NCBI GenBank assembly: GCA_021163845.1
Contig: JAGGTH010000110.1
Coordinates: 1-34,664 of the forward strand
From: Helicobacteraceae bacterium
Lineage (GTDB): Bacteria; Campylobacterota; Campylobacteria; Campylobacterales; Sulfurimonadaceae
Direction: 5' to 3'
Length of the DNA: 34,664 nt
A program made the position numbers and the translations under genes. The notes beneath the pieces were generated by a model. It was not told the origin of the DNA. It worked only from the letters and a program-made list of their open reading frames with translations, and ran no database searches. Positions 7,042 through 15,958 of this stretch are shown one piece after another. Position 1 is the stretch's first letter. Every line of letters begins with the position of its first letter.

Positions 7042-9855
7042 TTATTTTCCTTTTCTGTTTGTTTTACTTGCATGGGTGCTGATCTGTCCTAGCTGGATCA
7101 AAATAAGCACGGTAAAACCAACCACGACCATAAACACACCAATATCAAAAACAAGTGCACTCGCAAGCTCGAACTCGCCGATAAGAGGTAAGGAGACGTG
7201 GGTAAAGGCAGAACTTAAAAACTCATGACCTAAAAAGAGTGGAACTAAACCTGTCAATGTAGCGATTAGTAAGCCTAGTGAGATAAAAATATGTTTTTTA
7301 AAGCTGAGTCTCTTTTGTGTCCATGCGATACCGTTGGCAAGATATTGCACGATAAGTGCCACAGCGGCAATAAGCCCTGCGATAAAGCCACCTCCTGGAA
7401 GATTGTGTCCACGCAAGAAGATATAAACACTCACCAAAAGCATGAGTGGAAAAAGGAGGCGTGTAAGTGTAGCTATCATTGGCGGATGACTTTGAAGTGA
7501 ATAGAAAAAACCTCTCTCGTCAACATTGGCAGCATTAAGACGAAGCCCTTGAAGCATACTAAATATACCAAGACCTGCAATCGCTAAAACACTGATCTCA
7601 CCAAGAGTATCAAAGGCTCTAAAATCAACAAGGATGACGTTTACGATATTACTTCCACCCGCACCACTCAGAGCGTTTTGGATGTAATAATCACTGATAG
7701 GATCATAGTCACGTGAGAGTACTGCGAGTGTAAGTATAAAGACTCCAACAGCCCCAAGGGAGGCTATCAAAACGTCACGACCAATGTGCAAGGAGGAGGA
7801 CTCTCTTTGCGCCCTTTGAGGAAGGTAATAGAGTGCCAAGAGGATAAGAACGACGGTTACAACCTCCACGCTGAGTTGTGTGAGTGCGAGATCAGGAGCG
7901 GAAAATTTCACAAAGATCAAAGAGATGATAAGTCCTATCACACCAAGGACTACGAGTGCAACGAGTCTTTTGTGGTGGAGAACTACAGTTGCAAGAGCGC
8001 TGATGATCAAAATTGCACTTACTGCGATACTGATCCAGTCCAGTGGTAAAAACATACGTGCGCCCAAAAGAGGTGTATCTCCATAGCTTAGTCCTGCAAA
8101 AAGGCTGAAAAAAGCGAACAAAAAAAGCCACGCAAGCATTGTTTGCAGCGAAGAGGTTTGAAGTGTGGATGTGGTAAAACGTGCAAAAGAAAAAAGACTC
8201 TCAAGAGCTTTATTAAAAGGGATTCTTGCATCTATACTTGAGAGGTTTTTGTGGTAAGAAGCAAAAACTCTTTGACGTTTGATATAGAGGAGTATCCCCC
8301 CAGCAAAGGCGATAAAGCTCATCAAAAGGGGTAGGGTAAATCCATGCCACAGAGCTAGGGAATAGTGAGGGGCTTCACTTTGCAAGGATGCGACGACGGC
8401 ATTTGAGAGTAGAGGTGCTACGCTTAGCATCGGGAAGGTTCCGACAATAAAACAGATAAGTACGAGAAGATCAACTGGGAGTTTCATAAAATGTGGTGGT
8501 TCGTGAGGTGTTTTTGGGAGCTCTTTGGATGTTTCACCAAAAAAGACTGCATGGATAAAACGGATCGAATATGCCACAGAAAAAATAGCTGCTAGAGTGA
8601 CTAAAAAGGGGAGCATAAGATTTAAGAGCGTGACATTTTCTAAGGTACGCTCAAAAAACATCTCTTTGCTTAAAAATCCATTGAGCAAAGGCACACCAGC
8701 CATTGCAGATGCGGCTATCATCGCTAAGGTTGCGGTATGTGGCATAAAAGCAAAAAGCCCACCAAGTTTTTTCATATCGCGCGTGCCACTCTCATGGTCA
8801 ATGATCCCTGCAACCATAAAGAGTGATGCTTTGAAGGTCGCATGGTTGATGATGTGAAAAAGAGCAGCCACGGTAGCAAGGGGTGTAGAAAAACCAAATA
8901 AAAGGGTAATGAGCCCAAGATGGCTAATAGTGGAGTACGCCAAAAGGCCTTTGAGATCATCTTTGAAAAATGCCACAAAAGAGCCTAAAAGCAAGGTTAA
9001 AAGTCCTGCTCCCGATACGAGTGCGATCCATTCATTTGTGCCACTCAGTACTGGATAAAAACGCGCTAAGATAAAAAGCCCTGCCTTGACCATTGTCGCA
9101 GAGTGTAGATAGGCTGAAACAGGAGTCGGAGCAGACATTGCATGAGGGAGCCAAAAATGAAAGGGAAACTGTGCAGACTTGGTGAAAACACCTAAGAGTA
9201 CAAGCAAAATAATAGGAGTGTAGAGACTATTCTCTTGAATGAGTCTGCCACTCGCTAAAACATCTGTGAGGTTATAACTCCCCACGACATGACCTAAAAG
9301 AATCATAGCCCCAAGCATAGCAAGTCCACCCATACCTGTGAGGGTAAGTGCGAGCTTGGCGCCCTCGCGCGCTTCTTCTTTGTTTTGCCAATAGCTGATA
9401 AGTAAAAAAGAGCTCAGCGATGTAAGTTCCCAAAACACCATAAGTAAGAGGATGTTTTCAGATAACACAACACCTAGCATCGATCCCATAAATAAAAGTA
9501 GTTTGGAATAAAAACGTCCCATACAGTCCTCTGCACTAATATAATAGCGTGCGTAGACGATCACTAAAATACCGATAATAAGGATGAGAGAGGCGAATAA
9601 AAAAGAGAGTCCATCAAGACGTAGAGCAAAATCAAGACCAAGATGGGGAAACCAAGACCATGTTTGTATAAATATTTTGGAGTCAAAAAGGACATGGTCT
9701 GAGTAGCCAAAAAGGATCAATGTAGCGAAAAGAGTGACTACTCCTGCTCCCCATGCACTTGCTGCGCGACTCAGTTTTGAAAGCAAAGCAACAAGGAGAG
9801 AGCCAAGAAAAGGAAGAAGTAAAAGAAATACCAGATCAAGACCTTCAAACCCCAT
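7042..9855 (-). CDS. mrpA: Fused MrpA-MrpB antiporter subunit
   Basis: This 937-residue protein is the largest antiporter subunit. Residues about 1-500 are NuoL-like, with the catalytic Glu in MVFWELTS (about 143) and Lys in VFTKSAQFPFHFWLPHAM (about 226). Residues about 580-760 are the MrpA C-terminal helices (KFSAPDLALTQLSVE, VDFRAFDTLGE). The last about 150 residues are a complete MrpB domain (LFPLMLLVSVYIFLRGHNLPGGGF), normally a separate gene in Bacillus. Such A/B fusions define the group 2 (Pha-like) Mrp systems. AAGGGA lies 6 bases before the ATG. The gap to sbcC is only 45 bases, with no clear terminator, so it probably reads on from sbcDC. Confidence 0.94.
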   Translation of the reverse strand: MGFEGLDLVFLLLLPFLGSLLVALLSKLSRAASAWGAGVVTLFATLILFGYSDHVLFDSKIFIQTWSWFPHLGLDFALRLDGLSFLFASLILIIGILVIVYARYYISAEDCMGRFYSKLLLFMGSMLGVVLSENILLLMVFWELTSLSSFLLISYWQNKEEAREGAKLALTLTGMGGLAMLGAMILLGHVVGSYNLTDVLASGRLIQENSLYTPIILLVLLGVFTKSAQFPFHFWLPHAMSAPTPVSAYLHSATMVKAGLFILARFYPVLSGTNEWIALVSGAGLLTLLLGSFVAFFKDDLKGLLAYSTISHLGLITLLFGFSTPLATVAALFHIINHATFKASLFMVAGIIDHESGTRDMKKLGGLFAFMPHTATLAMIAASAMAGVPLLNGFLSKEMFFERTLENVTLLNLMLPFLVTLAAIFSVAYSIRFIHAVFFGETSKELPKTPHEPPHFMKLPVDLLVLICFIVGTFPMLSVAPLLSNAVVASLQSEAPHYSLALWHGFTLPLLMSFIAFAGGILLYIKRQRVFASYHKNLSSIDARIPFNKALESLFSFARFTTSTLQTSSLQTMLAWLFLFAFFSLFAGLSYGDTPLLGARMFLPLDWISIAVSAILIISALATVVLHHKRLVALVVLGVIGLIISLIFVKFSAPDLALTQLSVEVVTVVLILLALYYLPQRAQRESSSLHIGRDVLIASLGAVGVFILTLAVLSRDYDPISDYYIQNALSGAGGSNIVNVILVDFRAFDTLGEISVLAIAGLGIFSMLQGLRLNAANVDERGFFYSLQSHPPMIATLTRLLFPLMLLVSVYIFLRGHNLPGGGFIAGLIAAVALIVQYLANGIAWTQKRLSFKKHIFISLGLLIATLTGLVPLFLGHEFLSSAFTHVSLPLIGEFELASALVFDIGVFMVVVGFTVLILIQLGQISTHASKTNRKGK

Positions 9856-9900
9856 TAGAATCCCTTTAAAAATTTTAAAATGATACTAGCAAAAAGAGTA

Positions 9901-12270
9901 TTAAAGCTCAATGAGTTTTTCAAACATCTCTTTGATCTCCATCTCATGTGAGATCAGAAATATCTGTCTATATTGCTCTTTGAGCGTGTGAAATGCTTCG
10001 AGTATCTCTAGTCTTCGTGCTTCATCTTGACTTCCAAATACCTCATCAAAGGCGAGGAATTCTATCGTTTTGGCACCGCTGAGTTCGGTGAGAGTTTTGG
10101 AGATAGCGATGCGTAAGACGAGGTTGGCAAGATCGATCTCTCCTCCGCTAAAGCGCTCTATTTGATATCTTTGTCCATCTTCATAGATGAAAAAATCAAA
10201 CTCATTATCCACTTCGATATGTTGGTATTTCCCTTTGGTGATACGTGCGAACATTTGTGAGGCGATATCTGAGATACGGGGTGTGATTTGGGCATTTAGT
10301 TTGCTTTTAAATGCGATGAGGCTCTGTTTGATCTTCTCATAGTCTTTGAGATCACTCTCTTTTGTGGAGAGCTTTTTCTTTTGTGCGTCGTTGTATGTCA
10401 GCGCACTTTGTAGGGTTTGAGTCTCTCCACCAAGGGTTGCGCTGAGTACTTTCATCTCATTTATTTGAGAAGATCTTTTCTCTTTCTCTTCATCGAGCTT
10501 GTTGCAGAGTTGTTTGTGTGTTTCATGCTCTTGTGGATCATAGAGTACCTCTTTACTCTTTTGTTCATTCGCTTGGGATGTAGCGAGAAGTTGCGCCATC
10601 TCTTGTTCTATCTCTTGAGATTCTTTTGTTACATCCCAAGCTCTTTTGAGCTCTACTTCTAGATCAGAAATATGTTTGGCGTGGACTTGCAGTTCTTTGT
10701 AACGGTTGTAAAGAGTTTGATGGGCTGTCTCATCATAGTGCAACTCCTCTAAAACTTTAAGCTCCTCATTGTTTGCTTTGCCTTTTTGCTCAATTTTTGC
10801 AAAATACTCTTTGGTCTCTTGGAGATCTTTTTGTTTACTTTGGATGAGTCTGAGTTGTGTCAGAGTTTCTAGATATTCTTTATTGTCTTGTTCTACCTCA
10901 AGTTCGAGTTTTTCTCTGTTTTGTAGTACTTGCGTAAGCTGTTTTTCTAGCTCGAGGAGTTTTGTCTCATGGACTTGATGTAGACTCAAAGAGAGTGAAG
11001 AGAGAACATTGTCATACTCTTCTAAAAGTGGACGGGTACATGTAGGGCAAGCAGACTCTTTTCCAAGCTCAGTGATTTTTTTAATCTTTTGTGTGAGAAG
11101 CTCTTTTTGTTTTTCTTCACTCGCACGCTCGCTTTTGAGTTCCTGTTCTGTTTTACGTAGCTTTTCAAGGCTTTGTTTTTGTAGCTCTAGTTTTTGAAGG
11201 TTTTGCTTGGACTGCTCTTGGAGCCTTACGTAGTTCGCACACTCTGCTTTGAGTTTCGCGATATCAGCTCGTAGCTTTTTATATTGCTCGCGAAGCTCCT
11301 GTTGCTCTTTGAGCAGAGACTCTTTTTTGAGCTTTTTAAGTTTGAGTTCATTTTGCTCTTCAAGAGTTTTTTGCAGGGTTTCAAACTCTGCTTTGAGTGG
11401 GAGGAGTTTGGTGAGTTCTGCTTGTTTAAGTGTGAGTGATCTTTGCTCCTCTTGAAGTTTCTTGTGTCGCAACTCTTTGGATGTAAGGGATTGTTTGAGA
11501 AGCTCTTGTTCGTTTTGGAGTTTTTGTTTTTGCTCTTTTGTCTGGCTGAGTTTTTCTAAACGTTCTTTTGCCTGTGCGATCTGTGTTTGTAAAACCTCTA
11601 AAGCGCTGCTTTGTTCTAAGAGTTGCTTTTGTAAAAGCTCTTGCTCTTTTTGCTTCTCTTGGATCAGTTTTGTTTTTGCTTCAAGCTCATCTTTGCCTAA
11701 AAGCACCTCTGCAAAGGATGTGATCTCACGCTTGAGTGAGCGGCTTTTTTCAACGAGACTATTCTCGATAGAGTCAATTTTTTCTAAACCTAAAAGACGT
11801 CGTATCATCTTTTTACGATCTTCATTTTTGAGCGTACTGAGACTTGTAAGCTCTTTTTGTGAAGCAAAGAGGGTGTGCATAAAGGCATCTTTACTCATCT
11901 GTGTAAGCTTGATGATCGCTGTGGTGCACTCTTTGGCTCCGGATGTGATGAGCGCATCATTCTTATAGAGTTTGGCATTTGCTGTGAGTGCTTTGCCTCG
12001 AAACTCACGTATGATCTTATAAAGCGCACCCTTGGATTCAAACTCAAGCTCTACAAGGACAACATCCTTAGAACTTGCAGATGAATTGCGAATAAGCTCT
12101 TTAAATCCTTTATTTTTAAGCTCCCCATAAAGAGCAAAAAGGATCGCTTCAAAGAGGGTGGATTTGCCGCTTCCATTTTTCCCAATGATACCGATAAGCC
12201 CTTCACCGAACTCTTGATCGAAAAGCTTGTACTTTTTGAAGTTTTCAAGGTGTAATCTAGAGAGAATCAT
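9901..12270 (-). CDS. sbcC: SbcC/Rad50-type nuclease ATPase subunit
   Basis: SbcC forms the SMC-like ATPase partner of SbcD, cutting hairpins and protein-blocked DNA ends. From the ATG at 12270 (789 residues) the features are: Walker A GKNGSGKST at about 30-38, a long K/E/L/Q-rich coiled coil, the zinc-hook CPTC at about 407, a second coil, the ABC signature FSGGE at about 709, and Walker B FLAFDE at about 742. An open frame continues 53 codons upstream, but that peptide is a basic, low-sense read of the sbcD end, and homologues begin MILxxLxLxNF. The start overlaps sbcD by 14 bases. The length is shorter than E. coli SbcC (about 1050) and closer to Rad50-like forms. Confidence 0.92.
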   Translation of the reverse strand: MILSRLHLENFKKYKLFDQEFGEGLIGIIGKNGSGKSTLFEAILFALYGELKNKGFKELIRNSSASSKDVVLVELEFESKGALYKIIREFRGKALTANAKLYKNDALITSGAKECTTAIIKLTQMSKDAFMHTLFASQKELTSLSTLKNEDRKKMIRRLLGLEKIDSIENSLVEKSRSLKREITSFAEVLLGKDELEAKTKLIQEKQKEQELLQKQLLEQSSALEVLQTQIAQAKERLEKLSQTKEQKQKLQNEQELLKQSLTSKELRHKKLQEEQRSLTLKQAELTKLLPLKAEFETLQKTLEEQNELKLKKLKKESLLKEQQELREQYKKLRADIAKLKAECANYVRLQEQSKQNLQKLELQKQSLEKLRKTEQELKSERASEEKQKELLTQKIKKITELGKESACPTCTRPLLEEYDNVLSSLSLSLHQVHETKLLELEKQLTQVLQNREKLELEVEQDNKEYLETLTQLRLIQSKQKDLQETKEYFAKIEQKGKANNEELKVLEELHYDETAHQTLYNRYKELQVHAKHISDLEVELKRAWDVTKESQEIEQEMAQLLATSQANEQKSKEVLYDPQEHETHKQLCNKLDEEKEKRSSQINEMKVLSATLGGETQTLQSALTYNDAQKKKLSTKESDLKDYEKIKQSLIAFKSKLNAQITPRISDIASQMFARITKGKYQHIEVDNEFDFFIYEDGQRYQIERFSGGEIDLANLVLRIAISKTLTELSGAKTIEFLAFDEVFGSQDEARRLEILEAFHTLKEQYRQIFLISHEMEIKEMFEKLIEL

Positions 12271-13375
12271 TCTCTTGCTCCTCATACTCATAAAAGAGCG
12301 CATCGACCTTATTTTTGAGTCGTTCAAACTCTTTGGCATCACTCTCTGCCTTGAGGTGTTCGAGAAAATACTCCTGCAAAGAGAGTGCCTCGATCGCTTC
12401 AAGGGACTCAGAACTCTCTTGTGAGACAAATCTGCGCGAGATGCTTACATCCAAAGCCTCACTAAAGAGATCTTTGATCTGCTTGTTGGAGATATCGATC
12501 GATTGGAGTGGGGTGAGATTGAGAAGCTTCACCTCTACGATCGAATCTTTGGTATCACTTGTATCAATGTGCTCAAGAGACTCTTCAAAAGAGCGACAAT
12601 CGATCTCTTTGGTGCACACTTTGCGAATAGAGATCTCTTTGTACTCTACATCCAAAGACTCTCCTAGTGTAGCTACTATAAAACCTTTGGAGTTTCGTTT
12701 ATCATTTAAGCTTGTGCGCTCGGTCGAACCGCTGTAATAGACATTGGGATGTTTGCCAACCGAACCAAAACCGTGCCAATGACCAAGAGCGACATAATCC
12801 ATCTTCTCAAAAAGATACTCTTTCTGTTTTGGAAAGACCCACTCGCCAAACTCCTCCATCAAGTAATTGCCACCCACACTACAGTGCATCATCATGATGT
12901 TTTTTTTCTCTGTATCAATGTGGCTTTCTATCTTGTCTATCTCATCGAGGGCCTTAGTGTCATCATTCATATGTGGCAAGGTGTGAAAGATCACATCGCT
13001 AAACTCTATCTTCTTGTAGCATTGCTCATAGGAGAGATAGATGTTTTGATAATCCTCAAAGATCTTGAGAATAGGGGAGCTTAGTTGTGTTCGTGGCGTA
13101 GAGTGGTTTCCTGCGATCATGATGCAGGGAATTGCAAGATCGTTGATGATCTTAAACTGTTTGAGCGCAAAAGTGATAGCGCGATTAGAAGGACTAGAGC
13201 GGTGAAAAAGGTCTCCAGTATGGATAATATAATCAGGACGAAGCGTTTGAATAGAAGTGACAACTTGCTCAAAAGCATCATAAAAATCTGCTTCTCTTTG
13301 GTTGATGTTGTCATTACTGAGCACCTCAAGGTCGCTAAATCCGAGGTGGGTATCACTAAAATGGAGTATTTTCAA
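12257..13375 (-). CDS. sbcD: SbcD/Mre11-type nuclease subunit
   Basis: SbcD is the metallophosphoesterase that with SbcC processes DNA ends and palindromic hairpins. The 372-residue protein shows all calcineurin-like motifs: HFSDTHLG (metal site I), HTGDLFHRSSPS (II), AGNHSTPR (III), MMHCSVGG and GHWHG (IV-V). The C-terminal part is charged, as is usual for the SbcC-binding region. The start is a TTG at 13375 preceded by AGGA at a good distance; no ATG gives a complete motif I. It is the first gene of the long minus-strand unit, with a good promoter at 13411-13440. Confidence 0.92.
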   Translation of the reverse strand: MKILHFSDTHLGFSDLEVLSNDNINQREADFYDAFEQVVTSIQTLRPDYIIHTGDLFHRSSPSNRAITFALKQFKIINDLAIPCIMIAGNHSTPRTQLSSPILKIFEDYQNIYLSYEQCYKKIEFSDVIFHTLPHMNDDTKALDEIDKIESHIDTEKKNIMMMHCSVGGNYLMEEFGEWVFPKQKEYLFEKMDYVALGHWHGFGSVGKHPNVYYSGSTERTSLNDKRNSKGFIVATLGESLDVEYKEISIRKVCTKEIDCRSFEESLEHIDTSDTKDSIVEVKLLNLTPLQSIDISNKQIKDLFSEALDVSISRRFVSQESSESLEAIEALSLQEYFLEHLKAESDAKEFERLKNKVDALFYEYEEQENDSL

Positions 13376-13410
13376 AAAGGGTTCCTAGTTGTTACGAGCT
13401 ATTTTAATTC

Positions 13411-13440
13411 ATTTTAACACAAACATAGAGAGAGTATCAA
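13411..13440 (-). promoter_or_regulatory. Promoter of the sbcD-to-tmk operon
   Basis: On the minus strand a TTGATA -35 box (plus positions 13435-13440) is separated by 18 bases from TAAAAT (13411-13416). The latter is preceded by TG in extended -10 form (TGTTAAAAT). It lies about 36 bases upstream of the sbcD start. No comparable promoter was found between the following genes, so it may drive up to 12 genes. Confidence 0.6.
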
Positions 13441-13448
13441 GACTCTTG

Positions 13449-13457
13449 TGCTATGAT
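13449..13457 (+). promoter_or_regulatory. Extended -10 promoter of the DUF465 gene
   Basis: TGCTATGAT at 13449-13457 fits an extended -10 box, 27 bases before the start codon at 13484. No clear -35 box is seen, which is usual for sigma-70 promoters in this phylum. It is divergent from the sbcD promoter, and the two -10 boxes are only about 35 bases apart. Confidence 0.5.
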
Positions 13458-13483
13458 TTCAAAAAAATTACAGGAGAATATTT

Positions 13484-13720
13484 ATGTTACATGAATATCG
13501 CGACATTATTACACACATGAAAGAAAATGAGGCAGCAAATGCACATTTTTTAAAAATTTTTCACCGTCATAACGAACTTGATGAGAAGATCACAGAAGCA
13601 GAAAAAGGTGCAATACCTATGACAGATAAAGAGATAGAGGTTCTTAAAAAAGAGAAACTTTTACTCAAAGATGAAGCGTATGGGATTCTTGTAGAGTATA
13701 AGAAGAAACATAGTCTTTAA
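13484..13720 (+). CDS. DUF465 (YdcH-like) small coiled-coil protein
   Basis: This 78-residue, highly charged helical protein has the DUF465/YdcH pattern. An N-terminal helix ends in FLKIFHRHNELDEKI, a short loop (EKGAIPMTDKEI) follows, and a second helix contains VLKKEKLLLKDE and ends in YKKK. The family is widespread in Proteobacteria and forms helical hairpins; its function is unknown. CAGGAG lies 8 bases before the ATG and an extended -10 is at 13449. It stands alone, divergent from sbcD and convergent with glmU. Confidence 0.85.
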   Translation: MLHEYRDIITHMKENEAANAHFLKIFHRHNELDEKITEAEKGAIPMTDKEIEVLKKEKLLLKDEAYGILVEYKKKHSL

Positions 13721-13730
13721 CAAAGACCAG

Positions 13731-13753
13731 ATTCCGGATCAAGTCCGGAATGA
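13731..13753. repeat. Palindromic repeat between DUF465 and glmU
   Basis: ATTCCGGA (13731-13738) and TCCGGAAT (13744-13751) form a perfect 8-bp stem with loop TCAAG, and the element continues into GAC. The core is very like the short GGATCAAGTCCGGAATGAC-type palindrome that recurs in many unrelated bacterial genomes. It lies between two convergent genes and could serve as a bidirectional terminator or stabiliser, though neither side has a strong T tract. Confidence 0.55.
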
Positions 13754-13760
13754 CTCCTCT

Positions 13761-15068
13761 TTAACTTTTCTTCCCAAAAAATTTATAATAAAAATCTTTT
13801 ATAGAGCGTAGCTTTGTTCTACTAATAGCGAGTGATCCAGATTCAATTGTCCCGCTAGTCACAGTTGTCCCCGCTGCTATCATTACATCATCTTCAATTG
13901 TCACAGGTGCTACAAGCTGTGAATCACTTCCAACAAAGACATTTTTTCCAATAACTGTTTGATATTTTTTGATCCCATCGTAGTTACATGTGATCACACC
14001 CGCACCTATGTTAGTTCCCTTATCCACAGTAGCATCCCCGATATAGCTGAGGTGTCCTGCTTTGACACCTTTGAGGGTCGCTTTTTTGACCTCTACAAAG
14101 TTTCCGATATGTGTATCTTCTATATGTGAAGCAGGGCGCAAGTGTGCGAGTGGTCCTACATCCGAATCTTTAACAATACTCTCTTCGATCACACTGGAAG
14201 ATTTGATGATAGAGTTTGAGATAAGACTCTCACCCGTGATACGGCAGTTATTCTCTACGACACACTCCCCTTCAAAACGCACACCCTCTTCGATATAGAT
14301 CGTCTCTGGGAGTTGCATGATGACACCTTCTGCCATCCAGTGTGAGCGAATACGCTCTTGCATGATCATCTCACTTTGGGCGAGATCTATTTTAGAGTTG
14401 ACACCTTTGAAATGCTCTTCATCCACTAAAAGTGGAACGATGCTACATCCATCTTTACGTGCGAGTGAGATGACATCTGTGAGATAGTATTCCCCTTGTG
14501 CGTTCTCATTGCTGAGAAGTGGAATATATTTGTTGAGAATATCACGAGAAAAAGCGTAAATACCAGCATTGACAGTTGTGACCCTGAGCTCTGCATCATT
14601 CGCATCTTTTTGTTCGACGATCTTTTGAACCTGTCCATCTTCTATAATGACACGTCCATAACCACTCGGGTCTTCTAGATCAAAGATCGACATAATGATC
14701 TCTGCTTGTGTTTGGATAAATCCTTGCAGCGCTTGGGATGTAATAAGAGGCATATCCCCATTGAGCACAAGTACTTTTTCATTTTTAGCATTGATATTTT
14801 TCATAGCACCACCCGTACCTGGGTAGTTAATTGCATCTTGTTCTACAAAATGAATATCATCAAAATAGTGTGAAATCTGCTCTTTAAGCGCTTCTTTTTG
14901 ATGTGCTATCACCACAGTGATATCATTAGAGATCTCGCGAGAAGCTTTGATGATATGATAAAGCATCGGCTTGCCACTTATAGTGTGTAAAACCTTTGCT
15001 TTTGGCGACTTCATTCGAGAGCCTTTGCCTGCAGCTAAAATGACGATGCTTAGTTTGTTTTTATCCAT
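13761..15068 (-). CDS. glmU: Bifunctional GlmU, UDP-N-acetylglucosamine pyrophosphorylase
   Basis: GlmU acetylates glucosamine-1-phosphate and then couples it to UTP, giving UDP-GlcNAc for peptidoglycan and LPS. The N-terminal uridyltransferase domain has LAAGKGSRMKSPKAKVLH (about residues 11-28), NGDMPL and the YYLTDVI segment. From about residue 245 the left-handed beta-helix acetyltransferase domain shows hexapeptide-like repeats and the VEVKKATLKGVKAGHLSYIGDA and NIGAGVITCNYDG motifs. At 435 residues it is slightly shorter than E. coli GlmU (456), as is usual for the phylum. It is monocistronic, convergent with DUF465 and divergent from motA. Confidence 0.94.
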   Translation of the reverse strand: MDKNKLSIVILAAGKGSRMKSPKAKVLHTISGKPMLYHIIKASREISNDITVVIAHQKEALKEQISHYFDDIHFVEQDAINYPGTGGAMKNINAKNEKVLVLNGDMPLITSQALQGFIQTQAEIIMSIFDLEDPSGYGRVIIEDGQVQKIVEQKDANDAELRVTTVNAGIYAFSRDILNKYIPLLSNENAQGEYYLTDVISLARKDGCSIVPLLVDEEHFKGVNSKIDLAQSEMIMQERIRSHWMAEGVIMQLPETIYIEEGVRFEGECVVENNCRITGESLISNSIIKSSSVIEESIVKDSDVGPLAHLRPASHIEDTHIGNFVEVKKATLKGVKAGHLSYIGDATVDKGTNIGAGVITCNYDGIKKYQTVIGKNVFVGSDSQLVAPVTIEDDVMIAAGTTVTSGTIESGSLAISRTKLRSIKDFYYKFFGKKS

Positions 15069-15097
15069 ATTTTCATCTTTTCGTTATATTTTTTGAA

Positions 15098-15106
15098 ATT
15101 CTAACA
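15098..15106 (-). promoter_or_regulatory. Extended -10 promoter of glmU
   Basis: On the minus strand TGTTAGAAT (plus positions 15098-15106) matches an extended -10 box, about 30 bases before the glmU start. The -35 region is not recognisable. This fits the phylum's habit of weak -35 boxes. Confidence 0.5.
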
Positions 15107-15154
15107 TAAACAAAAGTAAGTTTTACGAGAATAATCTTTGCTATAAACTTTTTG

Positions 15155-15163
15155 TGGTATTAT
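15155..15163 (+). promoter_or_regulatory. Candidate promoter of the motA operon
   Basis: TGGTATTAT at 15155-15163 resembles an extended -10 box, about 31 bases before the motA ATG. No GG-N10-GC (sigma-54) or sigma-28 pattern was recognised, so the motor operon may be read by the housekeeping sigma factor. Confidence 0.4.
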
Positions 15164-15193
15164 ATCCCCATTATTATTTCATAAGGTATTTGA

Positions 15194-15958
15194 ATGGATT
15201 TAGGTACGGTCATTGGTATAGTTTTGGTTGTAGCACTTCTTTTAGGCGCTATGTCCTTGGGTGTTGGTGTTGGTGCATATATTGATATCCCCTCTGTCTT
15301 GATCGTTGTTGGTGGTAGTATTGGCTCGTTGATGATAGCGTTTAAACCTGGGCAGATGAAAAAGTTCGTCAAAGTCTTTTTGATTGCTGTTAAACCTCCG
15401 CAAGAAAACCAGGTAGAGCTTATTAAAAAACTTGTTGCCTTTGCTACAAAAGCAAGAAAAGATGGTATTTTGGCACTTGAAGGTGAAGTCAATGATGAGC
15501 AAAACGAGTTTTTGCGTAAAGGGCTTTCCATGGCGATCGATGGAAATGAGCCCGATACGATTCGTGAACTTTTAGAGATCGAGCTAGAGCAAACAAGTAC
15601 GAGACATAAAAATTATGCTTCTATATTTAGTACATGGGCAGGGATCGCTGGAGCTATGGGGATGATCGGTACTCTTATCGGTCTTGTTGCGATGCTTTTA
15701 AATATGGCAGATCCCTCAGCGATCGGTCCATCGATGGCGGTTGCACTTCTTACAACGATGTATGGAGCGATGATCGGAAATATATTTGGAACTCCTGTTG
15801 CCAATATCCTCACCATCCGTAATGATGATGAAACTCTTATCAAAGAGATGATCCTCTCAGGGATCATGTCTATCCAATCAGGGGATGCTCCACGTGTTCT
15901 TGAATCAAAACTTCTGAGCTATCTTGCTCCAAATGAACGTGTGAGCCAGTTCGAATAA
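15194..15958 (+). CDS. motA: Flagellar stator subunit MotA, PomA-like
   Basis: MotA with MotB forms the ion-driven stator of the flagellar motor. The 254-residue protein has four membrane segments (about 3-22, 29-48, 147-170, 180-200). It contains VLIVVGGSIGSLMIAFK and the highly conserved AGAMGMIGTLIGLVAMLLNMADPSAIGPSMAVALLTTMYG region. The large cytosolic loop (about 60-145) contains the region that contacts FliG. Length, N-terminus (MDLGTVIG) and loop pattern are closer to the sodium-type PomA of Vibrio (recalled at about 253 residues) than to the 295-residue E. coli MotA. AAGG lies just upstream. The stop overlaps the motB start in TAATG. Confidence 0.92.
   Translation: MDLGTVIGIVLVVALLLGAMSLGVGVGAYIDIPSVLIVVGGSIGSLMIAFKPGQMKKFVKVFLIAVKPPQENQVELIKKLVAFATKARKDGILALEGEVNDEQNEFLRKGLSMAIDGNEPDTIRELLEIELEQTSTRHKNYASIFSTWAGIAGAMGMIGTLIGLVAMLLNMADPSAIGPSMAVALLTTMYGAMIGNIFGTPVANILTIRNDDETLIKEMILSGIMSIQSGDAPRVLESKLLSYLAPNERVSQFE

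Noticed and set aside
7042-9855. Several long open frames on the opposite strand of the mrp genes
   Set aside because: They lack homology and ribosome sites and follow from codon bias in membrane-protein genes; they are shadows.
10417-11968. Plus-strand Ser/Cys/Phe-rich frames opposite sbcC
   Set aside because: They are the antisense of K/E/Q/L-rich coiled coils and have no coding signature.
12271-12429. Upstream 53-codon extension of sbcC
   Set aside because: The extra peptide is an out-of-frame reading of the sbcD end, very basic and without homology; the ATG at 12270 matches the usual SbcC N-terminus.
4166-13375. SbcCD plus membrane proteins as a novel defence system
   Set aside because: The membrane proteins are a standard, complete Mrp antiporter and SbcCD is the usual housekeeping form; nothing suggests a joint immune function.
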